Positions 5,520 to 10,968 of a stretch of 10,968 nt of DNA are shown here, one piece after another. The number at the start of each line of letters is the position of its first letter. The stretch's first letter is position 1. The notes beneath the pieces are model-generated. The model saw only the letters and a program-made list of their open reading frames with translations, was not told the origin of the DNA and did no database searches. Position numbers and translations under genes: made by a program. This DNA comes from Betaproteobacteria bacterium (lineage in GTDB: Bacteria; Pseudomonadota; Gammaproteobacteria; Burkholderiales; Burkholderiaceae_C): contig RFTR01000047.1 of NCBI GenBank assembly GCA_009923345.1, positions 1 to 10,968 on the forward strand, given 5' to 3'.

Positions 5520-7286
5520 ATGCCATCTGCTATCCACTATTGCGTCCATGCACATGATGTTCACGGACATCTCTTCGGCGTGACACTCCGCATTGCACAA
5601 CCTGCAGCCATACAGCGCGTTTCTCTGCCAGTTTGGATCGTCGGCAGTTACATGGTGCGAGAGTTCTCCAAACAACTCATTGGACTTCGCGCTTCACAAG
5701 GCAAGAAGAATATTGAAGTTACGCAATTAAACAAAAACACTTGGCAAATAGTCTGCGATACCACGCAAACCCTTAACTTGCAATACCACGTGCATGCGCA
5801 CGACAACTCGGTACGCACTGCTTGGCTTGATGCACATCGTGGTTTTTTTAATGCCACCAGCCTTTGTTTACAAGTAGATGGCCAACATGATGCAACGCAT
5901 GTTTTGGAACTTCAACCGCCTCAACACGCCCAAGATTGGAAGGTCGCAACTGGTCTCACTCCAGTCAAGGTAGATCGCAAAGGCTTTGGCACCTACTCAG
6001 CGCCTAATTACGACGTCTTGGCAGATACACCTGTGGAAATAGGAGCATTCTGGTCAGGGCACTTTAAGGTGATGGGGGTCGAGCACGAGTTTGTTGTAGC
6101 AGGTGCTCCGCCTACATTGGATGGCGCGCGTTTGCTTAAAGATACACAAGCTATTTGCGAAACCATTTGCAGTTTTTGGCACGGCAATAAACGCTCACAA
6201 ATTCCTTTTGAACGCTATGTTTTTATGCTCAATGCGGTGGGCGATGGATATGGTGGCTTAGAACACCATAACTCCACCGCCTTGATTTGTCAGCGCAGTG
6301 ACTTACCACGTTTGTCCAGCGACGCCATGACAAAGCCTAGCGACGGCTACACCACATTGCTTGGCCTTATCAGCCACGAGTACTTCCATACATGGAATGT
6401 CAAACGTTTGCGTCCTGTCGAGTTTGCGCGCTATGACTACTCAGAAGAAAACTACACCGAGTTACTCTGGTTTTTTGAAGGCTTTACCAGTTACTTTGAC
6501 GATAAGCTTTTGCGTCGCTCCGGCCTGATAGACGATGCGCAGTATCTGCGTTTGCTCAATAAAACCATCAACCAAGTCCTACAGACTCCAGGGCGCAAAG
6601 TACATACCGTGGCGCAATCGAGTTTTGAGGCGTGGACCAAGTATTACTTGCAAGATGCGAACAGCCCCAACCTCACCGTCAGTTACTACACCAAAGGGGC
6701 TTTGGTCGCGCTTTGCCTAGATTTGAGTTTGCGCCAACATGGCGTGCGTAACCACAGCGTGACCTTGGACGATGTGATGCGTGCTTTGTGGAAACGCTGC
6801 AAGGCCGGTCCTATGCAAGAAGCCGATTTGCTAGACGTATTGAAAGATCTCACAGGACGCTCTTGGCGAAGCGATCTCAATGCATGGGTGCACAGCACAC
6901 GCGAGTTGCCGCTTGAAAAACTATTGGCCGCACACGGCGTCACCATCCACCATGACCCAGCGCAGCTAGCGCAAGCATTAGGTTTACGCGTGGTGGAAGA
7001 ACGCGGCGTGCTAATCAAGCAAGTCCTCAACGACTCTCCTGCGCACACGGCAGGATTTGCGCCGGCAGATGAGTGGCTGGGCGTAGAAGTCAACAAGTCT
7101 GTTTGGCGTCTACAAAAATTAGACGATGTATTGCTCTACGCCGGATGGGGCAAAAAAGTAACTGCCTTGATCAGCCGCGATCGCCAAATTTTGCGAATTC
7201 CACTCACCTTGCCCAAAGCCAAAGAACATACCACTTGGCGTTTGGCTATTACTGAGGCAAATAAAGTGAAGGCTTGGTTGAACTAA
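5520..7286 (+). CDS. M61-family zinc metallopeptidase with C-terminal PDZ domain (glycyl-aminopeptidase type)
   Basis: A 588-residue member of peptidase family M61. Members cleave N-terminal residues, glycine and alanine in the characterised glycyl aminopeptidase; the substrate here is unknown. An N-terminal beta-rich domain (about 1-170, with LPVWIVGSYMVREF and HAHDNSVRTAWLD) precedes the thermolysin-like domain: the substrate-cleft GDGYGGLEHHNS (241-252), the zinc site HEYFH (286-290) followed by TWNVKRLRP, and the third zinc ligand E320 in WFFEGFTSYFDD. A PDZ domain (about 485-575) includes GVLIKQVLNDSPAHTAGF. No signal peptide is seen, so it probably acts in the cytoplasm although it follows periplasmic DsbC. 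The start at 5520 is 2 nt after the dsbC stop, suggesting coupled translation. Length is normal for the family. It converges on paaK, with a 73-nt gap. Confidence 0.92.
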   Translation: MPSAIHYCVHAHDVHGHLFGVTLRIAQPAAIQRVSLPVWIVGSYMVREFSKQLIGLRASQGKKNIEVTQLNKNTWQIVCDTTQTLNLQYHVHAHDNSVRTAWLDAHRGFFNATSLCLQVDGQHDATHVLELQPPQHAQDWKVATGLTPVKVDRKGFGTYSAPNYDVLADTPVEIGAFWSGHFKVMGVEHEFVVAGAPPTLDGARLLKDTQAICETICSFWHGNKRSQIPFERYVFMLNAVGDGYGGLEHHNSTALICQRSDLPRLSSDAMTKPSDGYTTLLGLISHEYFHTWNVKRLRPVEFARYDYSEENYTELLWFFEGFTSYFDDKLLRRSGLIDDAQYLRLLNKTINQVLQTPGRKVHTVAQSSFEAWTKYYLQDANSPNLTVSYYTKGALVALCLDLSLRQHGVRNHSVTLDDVMRALWKRCKAGPMQEADLLDVLKDLTGRSWRSDLNAWVHSTRELPLEKLLAAHGVTIHHDPAQLAQALGLRVVEERGVLIKQVLNDSPAHTAGFAPADEWLGVEVNKSVWRLQKLDDVLLYAGWGKKVTALISRDRQILRIPLTLPKAKEHTTWRLAITEANKVKAWLN

Positions 7287-7359
7287 GTCTTGCTATTGGC
7301 TTTGTCTCTAGAGATCAATGTGCTTTAGTCGCCAAAAGAAAATAGTTAAAGCAAGACTT
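7285..7359. terminator. Inverted repeat filling the convergent M61 / paaK gap (possible bidirectional terminator)
   Basis: A perfect 10-bp stem pairs AAGTCTTGCT (7285-7294, starting in the M61 stop codon) with AGCAAGACTT (7350-7359, ending next to the paaK stop). Inside lie TTGGC/GCCAA (7296-7300 with 7331-7335) and the palindrome TCTCTAGAGA (7305-7314). A rival 7-bp stem, TGCTTTA (7321-7327) with TAAAGCA (7347-7353), uses part of the outer arm. On the plus strand a T-rich TTTCATTTTC follows; on the minus strand there is no T-run. Termination is plausible for the plus strand, weaker for the minus. Confidence 0.5.
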
Positions 7360-8658
7360 TCATTTTCGTAAATCGACAACACGTTTGGCTTTACCGAGGC
7401 TTCTCTCCACACCACCTTCTGGCTTTAGCTCAACTGCGATGCTGGTACCTACAAATGTTTTGACATCGTGCTGCAGCTGTTTAGCGGCGGCAATCGCTTG
7501 AGGGCTTGCGGGATCAATTCCAGGCCGTGTTTCGACCAACACGGACAAGTTGTCCATGGGCCCTTCACGCGTCAACACACATTGGTAATGCGGCGCGAGT
7601 TCTGCACGCTTCAAAATGTATTCTTCGATTTGCGAGGGAAACACATTGACGCCACGCACGATCATCATGTCGTCGCTGCGACCCGTGATTTTTTCCATAC
7701 GCCGCATGGTGCGCGCAGTACCTGGTAATAATCGCGTGAGGTCGCGGGTACGGTAGCGAATGATGGGTAAGGCCTCTTTGGTAAGACTGGTGAATACAAG
7801 TTCCCCCATCTCACCATCGGCTACAGGCTCCCCTGTTTCTGGATGGATGATTTCAGGATAAAAATGGTCTTCCCAAATCGTGGGGCCATCTTTTGTTTCG
7901 ACGCATTCGCTTGCAACACCAGGACCTATCACTTCAGACAAACCATAGATGTCTACCGCATCGATGGCACAACGCACTTCGATCGCACGGCGCATATCGT
8001 TAGTCCAAGGCTCAGCGCCAAAAATACCCAAGCGCAAACTCGACTCTGCGGGGTTTAAACCTTGCCGCTCGAACTCATCGGCTATTGCCAACATATAACT
8101 AGGCGTAACCATGATCAAGTTGGGCTTGAAGTCTTGTATCAACTGCACTTGCCGCTCAGTTTGTCCGCCGCCAAAAGGCACGACCGTCAAACCTAAACGC
8201 TCAGCGCCGTAATGTGCACCCAAGCCCCCCGTGAATAGTCCATAGCCATAACTCACATGCACCATGTCGCCTGGCTTGGCGCCTGCAGCGCGAATGCTAC
8301 GCGCCACCATGTCGGCCCACATATCCACGTCATTTTGTGTATAGGCCACGACAGTAGGCTTACCCGTGGTTCCACTGGACGCGTGTATGCGCACACATTG
8401 CGGACGTGGCACTGCCAGCATGCCAAACGGATAGTTATCCCGTAAATCGGCTTTGGTAGTGAAGGGAAACTTTGCTAGGTCTTGCAGACTTTTGCAGTCG
8501 TCTGGATGTACGCCCGCAGCATCAAATTTCGCACGGTATGCAGGTGAATTGGCATAAGCATGCTGCAAAGTGGCTTGCAAACGTTTGAGTTGCAAAGCAC
8601 GCAGCTCATCGATACTGGCTTTTTCAATCGGTTCTAAGGGAAATGATGTTTGGCTCAT
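7360..8658 (-). CDS. paaK: Phenylacetate-CoA ligase
   Basis: Activates phenylacetate to phenylacetyl-CoA with ATP and CoA in the cytoplasm, the entry step of aerobic phenylacetate breakdown. The 432-residue protein belongs to the adenylate-forming (ANL) group and shows its motifs in order: the P-loop HASSGTTGKPTV (92-103), YGYGLFTGGLGAHYGAERLG (about 137-156), the adenine-site IYGLSEVIGPGVASEC, YRTRDLTRLLPG, the hinge region ITGRSDDMMIVRGVNVFPSQIE, and near the end GKAKRVVD with the probable adenylation lysine K423. This arrangement and length are typical of PaaK; benzoate-CoA ligases are longer and differ. The ATG overlaps the paaI stop by 4 nt (ATGA), so paaI and paaK are translationally coupled. 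paaK is the last gene of paaG-paaI-paaK and converges on the M61 gene. Confidence 0.96.
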   Translation of the reverse strand: MSQTSFPLEPIEKASIDELRALQLKRLQATLQHAYANSPAYRAKFDAAGVHPDDCKSLQDLAKFPFTTKADLRDNYPFGMLAVPRPQCVRIHASSGTTGKPTVVAYTQNDVDMWADMVARSIRAAGAKPGDMVHVSYGYGLFTGGLGAHYGAERLGLTVVPFGGGQTERQVQLIQDFKPNLIMVTPSYMLAIADEFERQGLNPAESSLRLGIFGAEPWTNDMRRAIEVRCAIDAVDIYGLSEVIGPGVASECVETKDGPTIWEDHFYPEIIHPETGEPVADGEMGELVFTSLTKEALPIIRYRTRDLTRLLPGTARTMRRMEKITGRSDDMMIVRGVNVFPSQIEEYILKRAELAPHYQCVLTREGPMDNLSVLVETRPGIDPASPQAIAAAKQLQHDVKTFVGTSIAVELKPEGGVERSLGKAKRVVDLRK

Positions 8659-9113
8659 GCTGGAATCACCGTGCCCTGAATTTGCGCACTCTTGCCACGG
8701 AACATGGCAATGGTGTCGCCGTGTTGGTTGGTCACGCGCATATCGTAAATACCGTGTCTGCCAGACAAGGTTTGCTCAATGCCAACGCAGGTCAACACAT
8801 CGCCCACATGCGCAGGTTTTAGAAATTCAATGCTGCAACCTGCAGCTACAGCCGCTTTGTTGTAACTGTTGCAGGCAAATGCAAATGTGGAATCTGCCAG
8901 CGTAAAAATAAAACCGCCATGGCAAATTTGGTGGCCATTTAAATGCAGCGGCTTGACCTCCATACGCATGGTCGCGCGCCCAGGTGCGCACTCTTGCAGC
9001 GTAATACCCATGGTGTCTTTGGTGGCGGTGTCGATCGCGTACATGGTTTTGCCAACTTGCTCGGCTAGTGCATGAGCTTGAGCTTGCGTAATTGTTTGGG
9101 CTTGCGTGTCCAT
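8655..9113 (-). CDS. paaI: Phenylacetyl-CoA pathway hot-dog thioesterase PaaI
   Basis: A 152-residue hot-dog-fold acyl-CoA thioesterase. PaaI hydrolyses ring-hydroxylated phenylacetyl-CoA and related dead-end CoA esters, and so frees CoA and protects the pathway. The core signature is plain: LHLNGHQICHGGFIFTLAD (56-74), with the HGG turn and D74 in LAD as the probable catalytic acid, then FAFACNSYNKAAV and, toward the end, MRVTNQHGDTIAMFRGKSAQIQGTV, closely like E. coli PaaI (LFRGKSHRIGGTI). It starts 5 nt after the paaG stop with a modest GGCGAG ribosome site, and overlaps paaK by 4 nt. The N-terminal stretch of about 20 Gln/Ala-rich residues (AQTITQAQAHALAEQ) is not part of the core fold. 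Assignment rests on motifs plus the paa context. Confidence 0.94.
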   Translation of the reverse strand: MDTQAQTITQAQAHALAEQVGKTMYAIDTATKDTMGITLQECAPGRATMRMEVKPLHLNGHQICHGGFIFTLADSTFAFACNSYNKAAVAAGCSIEFLKPAHVGDVLTCVGIEQTLSGRHGIYDMRVTNQHGDTIAMFRGKSAQIQGTVIPA

Positions 9114-9118
9114 TGCGC

Positions 9119-9964
9119 TTACTCGCCTTTAAATTCTGGTGCGCGCTTTTGTAAGAAAGCGTTCACACCTTCGATGTAATCGTGAGTGCGCCCCATAGCA
9201 GATTGGGTGTCGCGCTCTACATCAAGGTGTTGGGTGAAGGTGCGTGTGCCTGCATCACGCAATAACTGACGCGTTGCCACCAGAGCTTTGGTGGGCATCA
9301 CAGCCAAACGCTCGGCTAATGCGAGGGCTGCAGCTAAGCTGTCTTCTGCCACGTCCCAAATCAAACCCCACTCTTTGGCTTTGTCAGCAGAAAGTTTGTC
9401 TCCTGTCATGGCCAAGGCCATGGCGCGCGCCATGCCTAAACGTTCCACCAACAACCAACTGCCCCCTGCATCTGGTATCAAACCGATTTTGCTGAAAGCT
9501 TGAATAAAACTAGCGGCAGGCGACGCAACCGCGATATCGCAACACATGGCCAGTGATGCACCTGCCCCAGCAGCCACGCCATTGACGGCGGCGATTGTTG
9601 GAATGCGCAAATTTTGCAGGCGGCGCGCAGTGGGGTTGAAGGCTTGGTCGATCACAGGACCCGGGTCCGCACGCTTGACCAAATCAGGGCCAGGTGCGAA
9701 ATCAAATTCTGACAAATCAGCGCCCGCACAAAAGCCTCTACCAGCACCTGTGATAACCAACGCACGAATTTTTGAATCAGCCTCTGCCATGTCTAAGGCA
9801 GCCCACAAGTCGTGGTGCATTTGGCGCGTGAAACTGTTGAGTGCCTGAGGACGATTGAGCGTGACCAAGGCCACTGCACCTCGGGCTTCAAATAAAACGC
9901 TGCTTTCAAGAGAAGCTTCTGGGTCTGTGGATTTTGTGTTTTGCATAGCGAATTGGTGCTGCAT
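9119..9964 (-). CDS. paaG: 2-(1,2-epoxy-1,2-dihydrophenyl)acetyl-CoA isomerase
   Basis: A crotonase-fold enzyme that turns the ring epoxide made by the PaaABCE oxygenase into the seven-membered oxepin-CoA. The 281-residue reading shows VTLNRPQALNSF (34-45), the CoA-binding/oxyanion GAGRGFCAGADL (73-84), VNGVAAGAGASLA (127-139), and the PaaG-type FSKIGLIPDAGGSWLL with the catalytic Asp at D165, then KEWGLIWDV and the C-terminal GVNAFLQKRAPEFKGE, close to the E. coli PaaG end. Two starts are possible: ATG 9964, taken here, or ATG 9946 (Met7); neither has a ribosome site, and the family N-terminus would fit the shorter form as well. First gene of paaG-paaI-paaK, with its own palindrome and promoter-like element upstream. 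Ordinary enoyl-CoA hydratases differ at the Asp position, so PaaG is favoured. Confidence 0.94.
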   Translation of the reverse strand: MQHQFAMQNTKSTDPEASLESSVLFEARGAVALVTLNRPQALNSFTRQMHHDLWAALDMAEADSKIRALVITGAGRGFCAGADLSEFDFAPGPDLVKRADPGPVIDQAFNPTARRLQNLRIPTIAAVNGVAAGAGASLAMCCDIAVASPAASFIQAFSKIGLIPDAGGSWLLVERLGMARAMALAMTGDKLSADKAKEWGLIWDVAEDSLAAALALAERLAVMPTKALVATRQLLRDAGTRTFTQHLDVERDTQSAMGRTHDYIEGVNAFLQKRAPEFKGE

Positions 9965-9986
9965 TCAGGGAGGGTTATCTAATGAG

Positions 9987-9995
9987 AATTTACCA
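9987..9995 (-). promoter_or_regulatory. Candidate extended -10 element of the paaG-paaI-paaK promoter
   Basis: The minus strand reads TGGTAAATT, that is TGn followed by TAAATT (4 of 6 with TATAAT), directly next to the 24-bp palindrome. Initiation about 7 bp downstream would leave a short leader of about 15 nt to ATG 9964 or about 33 nt to ATG 9946. No strong -35 is seen; TTAACC at 10019-10014 is weak and 18 bp from the TG. Inferred from pattern and position only. Confidence 0.35.
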
Positions 9996-10019
9996 TTCAC
10001 CGACCGAGCGGTTGGTTAA
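9996..10019. promoter_or_regulatory. 24-bp imperfect palindrome upstream of paaG (candidate TetR-type PaaR operator)
   Basis: Half-sites TTCACCGACCG (9996-10006) and CGGTTGGTTAA (10009-10019) flank AG and are symmetric at 9 of 11 positions. ACCGACCG/CGGTYGGT arms resemble operators of TetR-family regulators; a TetR-type PaaR is known to control paa genes in Burkholderiales. Its place next to the candidate -10 suits repression released by phenylacetyl-CoA. It overlaps the stop codon of the PAP2 gene. The regulator itself is not in the window. Confidence 0.6.
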
Positions 10020-10834
10020 TGTTTACCCGCAGAAATTAATGATTGCAAACATTTCACCGCCAGTGCGCCCCACGTGGACACCACGCCAAGCCACAACATA
10101 TAAACGCCAATGGGGTCTTCAAATGTTCTATTGAGCAAATCCAAACTAAGCGCACAACAAAAAAAATGCAATAACCAAACGCTCCTAGTGGTTTGCCAAG
10201 CGCTTTGCCAGCGTTGTGCGATGTAGGCGCCGTTGAGTCCAGCTAGCCAACCAACACAGGCACCCGCCAATACATCAAAAGGCCAGTGCGCCCCCACTGC
10301 CATGCGTGAAACACCTACTAAAGCAGCGACAAGAAAAGCAAATGCCAATGCAAACCATGACGACACATCCAAATGGGTGTCTTGATAGGTCGCCGTGCTA
10401 TCGATTGCAGAATTTTTTCTGTTCCCAAACCATATGCAAGACCACACTGCGCCAGCCGCGGCAAATGCAGTGATGGTGTGCCCCGAAGGAAAGCTGTGTC
10501 CACGCAACACAGAACCCACCACATGAAAGTCGGTCAACGCCAATATTTCCGCAGGCCGTGGCGCATCGAACAACCATTTCAATGTCAGCGAAGTGATGCC
10601 TCCAACAGGAATAGCGGCTAATACGCCCACCCACATCGTTGGACGCATAAGCAATAGAGGCGCCATCACACACAACGTGACTGCGGTATCGCCTAAAAAT
10701 GTCAAGCCTGCCCACCATTGCGGGTTCAAGACCGTCAAGGCATTGACCACGATAAACAATGGCGTTTGCTGCACCTGGGTGACTTGCAAACCAATGGCCA
10801 GCAAAAGTCCCATGACAGCCACTACCGCACTCAT
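10016..10834 (-). CDS. PAP2-superfamily membrane phosphatase
   Basis: A 272-residue integral membrane protein of the type-2 phosphatidic acid phosphatase family; members remove phosphate from lipid phosphates or polyprenyl diphosphates on the outer face of the inner membrane. All three catalytic motifs are present: KWLFDAPRP (86-94, Kx6RP), FPSGHT (115-120), and SRMAVGAHWPFD (176-187, SRx5Hx3D) with the nucleophile H183 and R177, D187. About six membrane segments are seen, with one polar loop (138-158) between motif 2 and 3. The frame opens further up at a TTG (10861), but ATG 10834 is chosen because its ATGA overlaps the stop of the upstream gene by 4 nt. Its stop lies inside a palindrome before paaG. 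Substrate not predictable; undecaprenyl-diphosphate or lipid A phosphatases are options. Confidence 0.88.
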   Translation of the reverse strand: MSAVVAVMGLLLAIGLQVTQVQQTPLFIVVNALTVLNPQWWAGLTFLGDTAVTLCVMAPLLLMRPTMWVGVLAAIPVGGITSLTLKWLFDAPRPAEILALTDFHVVGSVLRGHSFPSGHTITAFAAAGAVWSCIWFGNRKNSAIDSTATYQDTHLDVSSWFALAFAFLVAALVGVSRMAVGAHWPFDVLAGACVGWLAGLNGAYIAQRWQSAWQTTRSVWLLHFFCCALSLDLLNRTFEDPIGVYMLWLGVVSTWGALAVKCLQSLISAGKH

Positions 10835-10968
10835 TTGCCATACCCCTGCCAGTCTTGGCAATGCGATAGATTGAAGTGTGCAATTTGACGGCCCGCGACC
10901 CGCACGGGCAAGTTCTCGAGCACATCACAACGGGCAAATTGCGTATCGCCGACTGGCGGTGCAAAACT
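10831..10968 (-). CDS. C-terminal end of an unidentified protein (cut by window edge)
   Basis: The last 45 residues of a gene entering from beyond the window. It reads SFAPPVGDTQFARCDVLENL at the edge and ends in CQDWQGYGK before TGA 10833-10831. I do not recognise the family. It is judged real because the frame is open to the edge and its stop overlaps the ATG of the PAP2 gene by exactly 4 nt (ATGA), a typical operon junction. No membrane segment or known motif is visible in the fragment. It may act with the phosphatase, for instance in envelope or lipid work, but that is only inferred from the overlap. Confidence 0.6.
   Translation of the reverse strand, partial: SFAPPVGDTQFARCDVLENLPVRVAGRQIAHFNLSHCQDWQGYGK

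Noticed and set aside
6686..7096. 136-residue minus-strand open frame within the M61 gene
   Set aside because: Antisense shadow of the peptidase and PDZ region; Ser/Arg-rich without domain signs.
9999..10016. Palindrome before paaG read as a terminator of the PAP2 gene
   Set aside because: In the transcript of the PAP2 gene the stem would have a mismatch, a very tight loop and no T-run after it; an operator fits the symmetry and position better.
10835..10861. TTG start at 10861 for the PAP2 phosphatase
   Set aside because: The ATG at 10834 forms a 4-nt overlap with the upstream stop and begins directly before the first membrane segment; the longer form would overlap the neighbour by 31 nt without need.
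10398..10964. 188-residue minus-strand open frame
   Set aside because: A different frame over the PAP2 gene and the end of the upstream gene; Cys/Arg-rich translation without family features.
1..10968. Search for CRISPR arrays, tRNA/rRNA genes, insertion sequences, toxin-antitoxin or defence genes
   Set aside because: No regularly spaced direct repeats, no tRNA-like or rRNA sequence, no transposase, integrase or restriction motifs in any frame; all large frames are explained by housekeeping or catabolic genes.

Overview
This is an ordinary, gene-dense chromosomal window with mixed strands and moderate GC (about half, judged by eye). It most likely comes from a betaproteobacterium of the order Burkholderiales, perhaps Comamonadaceae-like. 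The grounds are the dusB-fis-purH order, the hydroxylase-dsbC-M61 peptidase order, and a paaG-paaI-paaK cluster behind a TetR-type palindrome; the taxonomy is inference from protein character and gene order. I see no rRNA, tRNA, CRISPR array, insertion sequence, prophage gene or other clear mobile element.

Left block (1-1812, minus strand): an operon of dusB (tRNA dihydrouridine synthase B), fis (nucleoid/transcription factor) and purH (purine biosynthesis, cut by the window edge). dusB and fis overlap by 8 nt, and fis and purH are 8 nt apart. A 102-nt divergent spacer (1813-1914) separates dusB from a YqaA-type membrane protein on the plus strand; it holds a near-perfect 23-bp palindrome. 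yqaA and ychF (a Ras-like ATPase of the YchF/OLA1 family, minus strand) converge so tightly that their stop codons share a TTAA.

Middle block (3609-7286, plus strand): a UbiH/UbiF/COQ6-like FAD monooxygenase, a periplasmic DsbC-type disulfide isomerase and a cytoplasmic-looking M61 metallopeptidase with a PDZ domain form a probable operon. The ychF/monooxygenase spacer (3501-3608) has two back-to-back TACAAT boxes inside an inverted repeat. A 15-codon open frame exactly bridges the monooxygenase stop and the dsbC start, with stop/start overlaps at both ends.

Right block (7360-10968, minus strand): a partial unidentified gene, then a PAP2-family membrane phosphatase (4-nt overlap), then paaG-paaI-paaK of the aerobic phenylacetyl-CoA pathway. 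A 24-bp imperfect palindrome and an extended -10-like element between the phosphatase and paaG suggest that the paa trio has its own regulated promoter. The 73-nt convergent gap between the M61 gene and paaK holds a long inverted repeat with competing pairings.

No new defence, mobile or secondary-metabolite system was found. The interesting material is regulatory and architectural: the palindromes, the coupling minigene, and a few motif deviations.
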